DNA of 64,000 nt from Salinispira pacifica. Its GTDB lineage: Bacteria; Spirochaetota; Spirochaetia; DSM-27196; Salinispiraceae. The translations under genes and the position numbers were made by a program. Below are positions 53,529 to 61,700 of this stretch, one piece after another (within the stretch, counting starts at the first letter, position 1; each line of letters starts with the position of its first letter). Under the pieces are notes generated by a model that was given only the letters and a program-made list of their open reading frames with translations, did no database searches and was not told where the DNA came from. The stretch lies in the NCBI RefSeq assembly GCF_000507245.1, contig NC_023035.1, forward strand, positions 2,647,570 through 2,711,569, written 5' to 3'.

Positions 53529-55016
53529 TTATTGATATCGTGGTTTTAGCAGTTCCAGATATGCCAGATATTCAGCATATCCTTCCCGGTATTTCTTCCG
53601 GTCTTCCCCAGGCTCGATTCGGCGGGTTTCCCGGCTTTTAACATGGGGGGCGATTACATCTTCCATGGAGATATTCTTCCCGTTGTTGAGCAAATCCCGA
53701 TACCACAGGGCCTGCAGTGCGGCACCCATGGCTGCGCTGTCTGAGTGAACCGGCAGGGTGACCGGCAACTCCAGAATATCCGCAGCAATCTGCCGCCATG
53801 CCCGGGACCGTGAACCGCCGCCGGTAACCGTTATGCTGTCGGCTTTCATCCCAAGCTTTGCCAAAGAGTCCAGCCCGATCTTCAAACCGTAGATGGCAGC
53901 CTCCATGGAAGCACGGATGATGTGGGGTCCGTCGCTGTTGGCAAGAGTCATACCCTGAATGCTTCCCCTGGCCCGGGGAAGATTGGGGATTCGTTCGCCG
54001 GTGAAGTAAGGCATTACAATCAGACCATCCGAGGCCGGAGGAACCTGCTCAACCATTGAATCCAGTTCGCTCAGCCCGACCGAGAGCAGTTCCCGGAATT
54101 GCTCGGTGGCCACCGTACAGTTCATGGTGCACAGCAGCGGGAGCCATCCTCCGTTGGAGGAGCAAAATGCGGCGATGGTGCCCTCGGGGTCAACCACCGG
54201 ACTGGATGAGAACCCGAATAGAGTGCCGGAGGTTCCCAGACTCATGGTCAGGGAACCATCGGAAACAGCGCCGGTTCCAATGGCCGCCATCATATTATCG
54301 CCGCCACCGGCGGCCACGGGGATTCCCTCTGGAATACCGAACTCCTGCGACGCCTCTTTGGAGACCCATCCTGCTCCGGCCTCCGGTCCACGGGGTTCAG
54401 GCAGCATATCCGACAATCGATCATCCACCAGGCCGCAGATTTCCCTGTTCCAGCACCGCCGGCGCACATCAAACAGTCCGGTGCCCGATGCATCGCCGTA
54501 TTCCATGCGGTACTCGCCGGTGAGAAGGTAATTGATGTAATCATGGGGAAGAAGAATGTGCCGAACCCTGTCAAAAGCGCGGGGATGATTTTGTTTCAGC
54601 CACAGAATTTTACCGGCGGTGTACCCGGGCAGTATGGGGTTTCCCAGTTCATCAATGAGACGACGGCTGCCTCCAAAGGCCCGGGTAAGTTCATTGCACT
54701 GATCTACCGTACTGGTGTCGTTCCAGAGCTTCGCGGGATACACCGCCTGCCCCCCTTCATCCAGTGCCACCAGTCCATGCTGCTGACCGCTTACGGCGGC
54801 TGCCACAGCGCTTTGGCGGATCTCCGGGTCCACCGAATCCAGAGCTGCTTGTATCGCCTGGAACCACCACAGGGGGTCCTGTTCACTGGTGCCGTCCGCC
54901 TTGCTTGTCAACTGATGGGGGGCCGATGCCAGCGCCGCCACTTTACGGGCCTGATAGTCATAGAACATCACCTTGGAACTCTGGGTTCCCACATCGATGC
55001 CCAATACGGTCTGCAT
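53529..55016 (-). CDS. xylB: Xylulokinase
   Basis: Phosphorylates D-xylulose to D-xylulose-5-phosphate. 495 aa FGGY-family kinase: N-terminal GIDVGTQSSKV, substrate loop SGQQHGLVALD, GGGDNMMAAIGTGAV and the ATP-binding TGGGSRSRAWRQIAADIL. The Asp of GGGDN is the likely catalytic base. Strong SD AGGAGGGG. It precedes xylA and its promoter region is shared with the divergent AraC regulator. Together with XylA it feeds xylose into the pentose phosphate route. Confidence 0.95.
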   Translation of the reverse strand: MQTVLGIDVGTQSSKVMFYDYQARKVAALASAPHQLTSKADGTSEQDPLWWFQAIQAALDSVDPEIRQSAVAAAVSGQQHGLVALDEGGQAVYPAKLWNDTSTVDQCNELTRAFGGSRRLIDELGNPILPGYTAGKILWLKQNHPRAFDRVRHILLPHDYINYLLTGEYRMEYGDASGTGLFDVRRRCWNREICGLVDDRLSDMLPEPRGPEAGAGWVSKEASQEFGIPEGIPVAAGGGDNMMAAIGTGAVSDGSLTMSLGTSGTLFGFSSSPVVDPEGTIAAFCSSNGGWLPLLCTMNCTVATEQFRELLSVGLSELDSMVEQVPPASDGLIVMPYFTGERIPNLPRARGSIQGMTLANSDGPHIIRASMEAAIYGLKIGLDSLAKLGMKADSITVTGGGSRSRAWRQIAADILELPVTLPVHSDSAAMGAALQALWYRDLLNNGKNISMEDVIAPHVKSRETRRIEPGEDRKKYREGYAEYLAYLELLKPRYQ

Positions 55017-55111
55017 ATCCCCTCCTTAACCAGCCGGAATAATGGGATTATCAGGCGGAATATCAGGGAAATCCATAGACAGGAGTGATAAAACATACAT
55101 ATTATTGACAT

Positions 55112-55987
55112 ATGCATATCAAGGACGCAGTATTCGTGTATCATCTGCAAGAACCCGAGGATATCGACTGGCACGGGCGCTACCATTTCCACGGTGCTGA
55201 CGAGTACGAAATTCACTATTTTCTGGGCGGAGAAGGCAGTTTCCTCAACGGCTCCCGGAAGTATTCCCTTGAACCGGGCAGCCTCTTTATTTCACCTCCC
55301 GGGGTGAAACACCGTATTGAAACCAGCAATGTAAGCCATCCTGTTACCTACTATGCAATTCTCATGCAATTGGGGAGGGAAGATGAAGAAATTCAGGAAC
55401 TTTTCGCAGATGAGATCCGATGGAACCGAAAACACGCCATCGGGGATGGGTACCGGTTTTTCTTTGAAGAACTTCGGGAAAAAACCCTCTCTCCCAACTC
55501 CTACATCAGACGGTCCGCCATACATCAGCTGGTTTCTTTTATCTATGTACTGGCTTCCCGGGAGAAGCAGATGAACCTGGGAAATGCGGAAAACGCCCAT
55601 GTGGAAAAAGCATTGAGATTTCTGCAGCATCGGGTGTTCGCAAAAACGAATCTGCCCGCCCTTGCACGACACCTTAATCTTTCAGAGGAATACACCATTC
55701 GCCTGTTCCGGCACAAGCTGCGTACAACACCCATGAAATACCTGAAGAAACTCCGTATTGAGGCGGCCACCAGCATGCTGATTTCCAGCGACCGCCTCAT
55801 ATATTCCATTGCCGACCGGCTCCAGTTCAACTCCGAATTCCACTTCTCCCGAAGCTTCAAGGAGCATACCGGCTACTCACCCCGGCAGTACCGAAACAGA
55901 TACCGGCAAATTATCGGGGAAAGCCCGGAACACGAGTCGATTATTTACCTCAACGACCGCTCCAACCCCTCAAATACCACAGAGTGA
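55112..55987 (+). CDS. AraC-family transcriptional regulator
   Basis: 291 aa: N-terminal cupin sensor (HFHGADEYEIHYFLGGEGSF; EPGSLFISPPGVKHRI) and C-terminal double helix-turn-helix (ARHLNLSEEYTIRLFRHK; IADRLQFNSEFHFSRSF; TGYSPRQYR). It is divergent from xylB, so it probably activates xylBA in response to xylose or a related sugar; the sequence does not prove the ligand. The intergenic region (95 bases) contains ATATGCATAT around the start codon. Confidence 0.9.
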   Translation: MHIKDAVFVYHLQEPEDIDWHGRYHFHGADEYEIHYFLGGEGSFLNGSRKYSLEPGSLFISPPGVKHRIETSNVSHPVTYYAILMQLGREDEEIQELFADEIRWNRKHAIGDGYRFFFEELREKTLSPNSYIRRSAIHQLVSFIYVLASREKQMNLGNAENAHVEKALRFLQHRVFAKTNLPALARHLNLSEEYTIRLFRHKLRTTPMKYLKKLRIEAATSMLISSDRLIYSIADRLQFNSEFHFSRSFKEHTGYSPRQYRNRYRQIIGESPEHESIIYLNDRSNPSNTTE

Positions 55988-56015
55988 TACCCCTCAGGGC
56001 TTGTTCCGGCTATGC

Positions 56016-58435
56016 CTAGAAGTCTTCAAACTCATCGTCATTCAGTCTGATAATCTCTTCGGGGCTGATGTCGTTGTTTCCATAGCTGCCGGAACCTTCT
56101 CCGCTGCCCGTGCCGGCGGCTTTCCCGCCTCCCGAGCCTCCTGAGCCTCCGGAACGTCCCGGGCGTCCCCAGTCCGGAGCGGCAGCGGACCCACCGGCAT
56201 TCCGGGCACTGCGTCCACCGGTTTCGGCCCCGGATTCGCCGCCCCGGCTGGATGGCTTGACCCGTTCCCGGCACGGCCAGCCCCGCTTCCTGCTGAAACA
56301 GTCCGGTTTCCATGACTTTCAGTACGGGAATTGCCCCTGTCAAAACTTCGGGATCCGCCGTAGGGGCTGGAGTTTCCCGAACCGCCCGGCGTTCCAGATC
56401 CAGTGCGGGGTGTTGATTTGCCCGCGCCCGCTTCGATCAGCCTGGGCTGCCGGGTTTTTTCCAGTTTGAACATGGAGATCATTGCCTTGAGTTCGTTGGA
56501 CTGTGATGCAAGCTCTTCAGCTGCCGCAGCACTTTCCTCTGCGCTGGCGGTGTTGGACTGGGTCACTTCCCCGATCTGGTCCAGCCCTTCGGATATCTGA
56601 TCGATCCCCAGGGCCTGTTCGTTGCTGGCGGTGGCGATTTCTCCAAGGAAGGCGGTAACCTTGTTCACCCCTTCAACGATTCTGCTGAGCTGATCAGCGG
56701 TTTGTTCGGCGGCAGTGTTTCCCCGCTCAATAGAAGAGATGGAACTGTCCACCATCTCGGTGGTTTCCTTCACCGCTTCGGCACTCCGGGTTGCCAGATT
56801 CCGCACTTCCTCGGCAACCACACCGAAGCCTTTTCCGTATTTGCCCGCACGGGCAGCTTCCACGTTGGCATTCAGGGCCAGAAGATTAATCTGGAACGCT
56901 ATGTCATCTATGACCTTCACTACCTGACGGATCTGTTCTGATGAATTGTTGATATCCGCCATGGCCTGAACCAGCTGTTCCATTCTCTGGGAACCTTCTC
57001 CGGCGCTGTCTGATGCCTGGGAGGCAATGCCGTTGGCCTCTTTGGCATTATCCGCATTTTGCTGGGCCTGGGTATTAATTTGGTTCAGGGATGCGGATAT
57101 TTCCTCCAGGGAGCTGGCCTGTTCGGTGGCGCCCTGTGACAAGGCCTGGCTGGATTCCGATACCTGATCACTTCCGGTACTCACCTGGCTGACGGCAATG
57201 TTCACCTTGCTGAGCAGCTCATTCAGCGACGCTTTCATTTTCTGAAGAGAAGATCCAAGACTATCCCGTTCGCTGGATAAATTGATTTCCACACTGAAAT
57301 CACCCGCCGCAAACTGTTCAATTCTGTCCGCCTTGTATCGCAGGGATTCAACCATCTGCAGAACCGAGAGATAGACTCCTTCCGGTGAACGCTTGCTGGT
57401 ATGCTCAATCTCCAGATCGCCCTTGGAAATAGTATTCATGATTGTATCTATGACGGCGGGATCTGCACCCAGCTGCCGGAGAATGCTCACTGTGGTGTAC
57501 AATGCGATGATCACCCCGATCACCACAGCAGCCGCCGAGAGAATGATCACCAGGATCATGGTTCGCCGGTTATTGGCCTGGAGTCTCGGGCCCAGCTCAT
57601 CCTGCTCGGCGATTAATGACAGCTTCACTTCATCCACATCCTGGGCGATTTCCGGACCCAGGACATCCAGCTGGTTGTCCAGCAGATCATCCCTGTTTTG
57701 AAGAGACCGATATATTTGCTCAAATGCATCTTCGTACTCTCCAACCAGTTCACCGGTTCGTGAAAGCAGCTGCAATCGGCGTGAGTCATTCAACAGACCA
57801 TTCATGCTGTTCAAATATTCTTCTGCGGTGCCAAGTTCATTCCGGACAGCAGTGGCATAGCTCTCGTTACTGCTGTCCTCCACATATTCAATCACATGCA
57901 ATTCTGCAAGCAGCAGGGAACGTAACGCCATTGAGGCCTCATAGGCTGCATCCATATCGTCGTCGGCTTCGGATGTTGTGAGGATTTCTGTAAGATTGCT
58001 CTCCGCCCTGGTGCCCAGCACCTTAATGCTGTTTTCAAGCAGATCTTCAATGGTGTTCACTTCGTCATGAAGTCGGGTGAAGGCCTGGCCGTAGCTGGCA
58101 ACCCGGGAGTCGGCCTCCTGAATTTGAGCCTGACGCTCAGGCTCGGTAATCTCTGTCTTCGCCTGGGCCATGTCCCGTTCCATCTCATCAAAATACTCCT
58201 GATACTCCCGGTACTCGGCTTCATCTCCCTGGATAATAAAATCCTTCACATTCATCCGCGCCATAAGCATATTCGCCTGCAGCTCGCCTGCCAGATTGGA
58301 ATGTCTGGCAAGGGTCCGGTACTGGGTGAACCCGTCGGACGCCTCCATGAGGGAGAGTACGCTGAGAATCACCGCCAGAAGAAACACCGCAATTACCGCG
58401 ATAAACCCCGAGGTGATTTTTGTACGCATTGTCAT
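56016..58435 (-). pseudogene. mcp: Methyl-accepting chemotaxis protein with C-terminal frameshift
   Basis: The main frame ends at 56042 (797 aa). N-terminal membrane segment ([16 protein letters not shown]), long helical extracytoplasmic sensor (~35-300), second membrane segment ([20 protein letters not shown]), HAMP, and the signalling hairpin ([20 protein letters not shown] and [13 protein letters not shown]). After about residue 700 the frame turns into a Gly/Pro/Ala tail ending SAPKRLSD. In the alternative frame the tail ends [17 protein letters not shown] (stop 56018-56016), and EFEDF fits the CheR/CheB-tether pattern xFxxF. One extra G near 56240-56290 would join them. The signalling domain is intact, so the product probably works but without the tether. 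Confidence 0.75.
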
Positions 58436-58474
58436 AGTCTGCTCCTTGTTTGCTCCGACCCGGCCGTGAACCTG

Positions 58475-58927
58475 CTATTCTTCCAGACGGACGGAGGCCT
58501 GAAATATGTTTCCTTCGGCATCGAAAAAGAAATCGTGAAAATCTTCGGTATGCTCGAATTCTTCCTCATCAAATACAATCTGAGGAAATGAGATGTTATA
58601 CTTCGTGTTTTGCCCCAGAAGCTCCAGAAGAAAATTCCCCGCCAGTACGTTCAACACCTCAAGCAGGCAGTCATCAATCTGCCGGGGGGTCAAATCCTCC
58701 CAGGAGCCGCTGTGAATGGTCTCTGCAATTTTCTGCTTCAGTTCAAGAGGGAGATACAGAAGAAGCATTCCCCTCACCGGTCTGGTAATATCGATGTAGA
58801 TTAATTGACTCACCTTCGGGGATATTTCCCTGCTCTGTGAGGGCATCACATCCAGAAAGGCCATATTGAGAAAAGTTTCTTCTATTGCCCGAAGCATGGC
58901 GTCTTTCACCGTGTCATGAGAAATCAT
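58475..58927 (-). CDS. cheX: CheX-like chemotaxis protein
   Basis: 150 aa alpha/beta domain of the CheC/CheX class. It contains the conserved helix element with Glu and Asn, DDCLLEVLNVLAGNFL (E-x-x-N), which in CheX forms the phosphatase active site for CheY-P. The start overlaps the cheY stop by 4 bases (58924-58927). Spirochaetes usually use CheX rather than CheZ, in keeping with the order cheA-R-B-D-Y-X. It probably dephosphorylates CheY-P. Confidence 0.8.
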   Translation of the reverse strand: MISHDTVKDAMLRAIEETFLNMAFLDVMPSQSREISPKVSQLIYIDITRPVRGMLLLYLPLELKQKIAETIHSGSWEDLTPRQIDDCLLEVLNVLAGNFLLELLGQNTKYNISFPQIVFDEEEFEHTEDFHDFFFDAEGNIFQASVRLEE

Positions 58928-59298
58928 TTCATCTTCTCCAGAAACTCGGACACCTTCTGGGGTGATAGGGGTTTCTTGAGAATTCCTTCGATTTTGAAGG
59001 CTGAGAGCTCTTCTTCCAACGCCTCGTTTCCCAGGGATGAAATAACCAGGACCGGAAGATCCTTAATGCTGTCATGGCTTCGGATCTTTTTAATGAAGGT
59101 GGTACCGTCCATTTTGGGCATCTTAATATCCGAAACCACCAGATCCACCTTTTCCGTTTCAAGGAGGGTCAGGGCGTCCAGGCCGTCCTCCGCCTCAACA
59201 AACTCAATATCCGACTCTCCGGCCATCTGAAAACAGCGCTTAATAATCATCCTCGATGTATTCGAGTCATCAACAACCATTATCCGGGATAAATTCAT
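58924..59298 (-). CDS. cheY: Chemotaxis response regulator CheY
   Basis: 124 aa receiver. Asp pair and phosphoacceptor: VVDDSNTSR, LVVSDIKMPKMDG; switch Ser VISSLGNE; Lys ILKKPLSP. It lies between cheD and cheX, so it is the flagellar-motor signal of this operon, distinct from the longer CheY at 2.5 kb. Confidence 0.95.
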   Translation of the reverse strand: MNLSRIMVVDDSNTSRMIIKRCFQMAGESDIEFVEAEDGLDALTLLETEKVDLVVSDIKMPKMDGTTFIKKIRSHDSIKDLPVLVISSLGNEALEEELSAFKIEGILKKPLSPQKVSEFLEKMK

Positions 59299-59307
59299 CC
59301 TTCCCTC

Positions 59308-59784
59308 CTAGAGATTCCACTGATTTTTTGCATTGGAGAGAACCACCTCTCCGTCCTGTATATGCAGGGCAACCGTTCGGCTGATCTTGCCGCCGGTATC
59401 TTCCTTTATTACCCCCAATCCGTTCATCCAGAGAAAGCGCTTCGTTGCTACAACATTTCTCCTTCCGATATCAAAGGTTTTTTTCTCATCCATAATGCTC
59501 GCTCCTCCTGCAAGCTTTATTCTGATATTTTTCGGATGCGCCCCCTTCTTTCTCATTTCATCAACCAGCCTGGGCAATCCCGTATCAGCAAAGTAGCCTG
59601 GAGTCTTCCGGGCTTTTTCCGGATTCACCTTGGATTCGGGCAGAGCAATGTGCACCATGCCGCCCACCCGGGCATCGGGATCATACGCCAGCACCGCAAC
59701 ACAGGAGCCCAACGCATAGGTTTTGATAATATCCTGGGGCGAGGCTGACACCTTCATTTCACCAATTCCAACATCCAAGCGCAT
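59308..59784 (-). CDS. cheD: Chemoreceptor glutamine deamidase CheD
   Basis: 158 aa. Catalytic Cys in TYALGSCVAVLAYD and His in GGMVHIALPES, as in CheD deamidases that convert receptor Gln to Glu. ATG at 59784 abuts the cheB stop directly. CheD is often also regulated by CheC/CheX-type proteins and by CheY-P, and both are in this operon. Confidence 0.95.
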   Translation of the reverse strand: MRLDVGIGEMKVSASPQDIIKTYALGSCVAVLAYDPDARVGGMVHIALPESKVNPEKARKTPGYFADTGLPRLVDEMRKKGAHPKNIRIKLAGGASIMDEKKTFDIGRRNVVATKRFLWMNGLGVIKEDTGGKISRTVALHIQDGEVVLSNAKNQWNL

Positions 59785-60843
59785 CTATTTTTCCGCCTTC
59801 TGCATTTCCTGAAAACTTTGTATGATTCCGTCCACCATAAGATGAAGGGGAAGCTGCTTCTCAACCGCTCCCAGCTCCATGGCCACCTGGGGCATGCCGT
59901 ACACAACTGAACTGTCCCTGTCCTGTCCCAGGGTTCGTCCTCCTGCCTTGCGAATCTCCAGAAGACCCCGTGCGCCATCGCCTCCCATTCCGGTGAGGAT
60001 CACCCCCAGAACATTGCCGCCTGCACTGGAAGCCAATGAATTAAACAGCACATCCGCAGAGGGAATATGTCCGTTCACTTTCTCGCCTTGGGAGAGCCGC
60101 ACTTCATAGCGCCCTCCCGAGCGTTTGACTTCCATGTGCCTGGCTCCCGGGGCTACCAGAACCTGCCCCCGGAGAATTCGGTCGCCGTCGGCGGCCTCTT
60201 TCACGTTCACCTTGCAGACTTCGTCCAGCTTTTCCGCGAACATTCTGGTGAAGGTCGGCGGCATATGCTGTACGATCACCGTCCCGGGCATATCGGCAGG
60301 GAAGGCCTGGAGAATTTGCCGCAGGGCCACGGTGCCGCCGGTGCTGGCTCCCATGGCGAGAATTTTATCGGTACCGCCCACCAGAACCCTCTGCCGGCTG
60401 CCGGCCGGGGCCTGAACTTTGCGGTTCTTCCATGATGAAACATCGACCCGGGATGCAGCCTTCACTTTATCAATAAGGGTATCGATCATCTCTTTCAGCC
60501 CCACGCCGAAAGATGTGGACGGTTTGAGCACAAAATCCACGGCCCCGTATTCCAGGGCTTCCAGGGTAATCCGGGCCCCGGGCCCTGTCATGGCCGAAAC
60601 CATCACCACGGGAACCGGCTTCTGGGGCATGAATCGGCGCAGGAATTCCACACCGTCCATTTTGGGCATCTCCACATCCAGGGTAATCACATCCGGCTCA
60701 CGGTATACGATGAGATCCCTGGCCTGAAACACATCTGCGGCGGTTCCCACAATCTCAATTTCCGGATCTGACGAGAGTCCTTTTTCTATGATCTGTCGGG
60801 CCATGGCGGAATCATCCACCACCAACACTCGGATCCTGCTCAT
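59785..60843 (-). CDS. cheB: Chemotaxis protein-glutamate methylesterase CheB
   Basis: 352 aa. Receiver (~1-120; VITLDVEMPKMDG, VMVSAMTG, FVLKPS) and esterase domain (~165-350) with Ser in MGASTGGTVAL, His in VQHMPPTFT and Asp in GMGGDGARG. The start at 60843 is chosen for MSRIRVLVVDDS and its GGAGG upstream; the upstream frame continues 14 codons. Just one base lies between the cheR stop and this ATG. It demethylates and deamidates receptors when phosphorylated by CheA. Confidence 0.96.
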   Translation of the reverse strand: MSRIRVLVVDDSAMARQIIEKGLSSDPEIEIVGTAADVFQARDLIVYREPDVITLDVEMPKMDGVEFLRRFMPQKPVPVVMVSAMTGPGARITLEALEYGAVDFVLKPSTSFGVGLKEMIDTLIDKVKAASRVDVSSWKNRKVQAPAGSRQRVLVGGTDKILAMGASTGGTVALRQILQAFPADMPGTVIVQHMPPTFTRMFAEKLDEVCKVNVKEAADGDRILRGQVLVAPGARHMEVKRSGGRYEVRLSQGEKVNGHIPSADVLFNSLASSAGGNVLGVILTGMGGDGARGLLEIRKAGGRTLGQDRDSSVVYGMPQVAMELGAVEKQLPLHLMVDGIIQSFQEMQKAEK

Positions 60844-60844
60844 T

Positions 60845-61684
60845 CTACATCCTCCGCTGATACGCCGCCGGTGCGATAAATTCAAACTCGGTATTGGTTC
60901 TGGTTATTGATTCGCTATGACCGATACAGAGATATCCACGGGGTACCAGAAAGTCGTGAAATTTCTTTACCAGATTCCGGCGGGTATCCTGGTCAAAGTA
61001 AATCATCACATTACGGCAGAAAATCACATGAAACCGTCCCTTGAAGGGGAATTGATCATCAATAAAATTCAGGCGCTTGAAGAGTATGAGATTTTTCAGG
61101 CTGTCTTTTGCCATATATCCGCCGTCGCTGTGGGCTGTGAAATATTTGTTCACCAGATGGTTGGGAACCATCTCAAGCTTCTTCTTTTCATACCGCCCCC
61201 GGATAGCTGCGCCCAGGGCCTTGGTGCTGATATCGGTGGCAAGAATCAGGGGATGCCGGGGTTTCTCAGGCAGCCCTGGAAAGTGTTCCCTGAGTACCAT
61301 CGCCAGGGTGTAAGCCTCTTCCCCGGTGGCACATCCGGCGCACCACATGCGGTACGCTGCGGGATCTCCATTGAGAAAACGCTGGTCGATATCATTGAGA
61401 ATATGGGAGTTAAGAAGTTCGAAATGTCCTGTTTCCCGGAAAAAATATGTGTGATTGGTTGATATTTTATCGATGAGTTCAATCAGCATCATGCCGGTGT
61501 CATCGGTTTTGATATCCTGAAAATAGCGGGAGAAACTGTCATACCCCTTTTCCCTGAGCACCTTGTTGAGCCGGCCCTGGACCAGGCTCATCTTCTTTTC
61601 CGTAAGATGGATACCGAAGTTGCTGTATACCATTGAGGATATTTCCTGGAATTCATGTTTTTGGATGCTCACAATTCCGCCCAA
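60845..61684 (-). CDS. cheR: Chemotaxis protein methyltransferase CheR
   Basis: 279 aa SAM-dependent methyltransferase. Features: N-terminal helical domain (FQEISSMVYSNFGIHLTEKK), HTYFFRE, the SAM motif MWCAGCATGEEAYTLAM, ILATDIS and FHVIFCRNVMIYF. Start is TTG at 61684 with GGAGGGG 6 bases upstream, a good ribosome-binding site. Methylates receptor glutamates. The receptor tail that would tether it (EFEDF) is lost in the frameshifted mcp of this operon. Confidence 0.95.
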   Translation of the reverse strand: MGGIVSIQKHEFQEISSMVYSNFGIHLTEKKMSLVQGRLNKVLREKGYDSFSRYFQDIKTDDTGMMLIELIDKISTNHTYFFRETGHFELLNSHILNDIDQRFLNGDPAAYRMWCAGCATGEEAYTLAMVLREHFPGLPEKPRHPLILATDISTKALGAAIRGRYEKKKLEMVPNHLVNKYFTAHSDGGYMAKDSLKNLILFKRLNFIDDQFPFKGRFHVIFCRNVMIYFDQDTRRNLVKKFHDFLVPRGYLCIGHSESITRTNTEFEFIAPAAYQRRM

Positions 61685-61700
61685 CTATGACCCCTCCATC

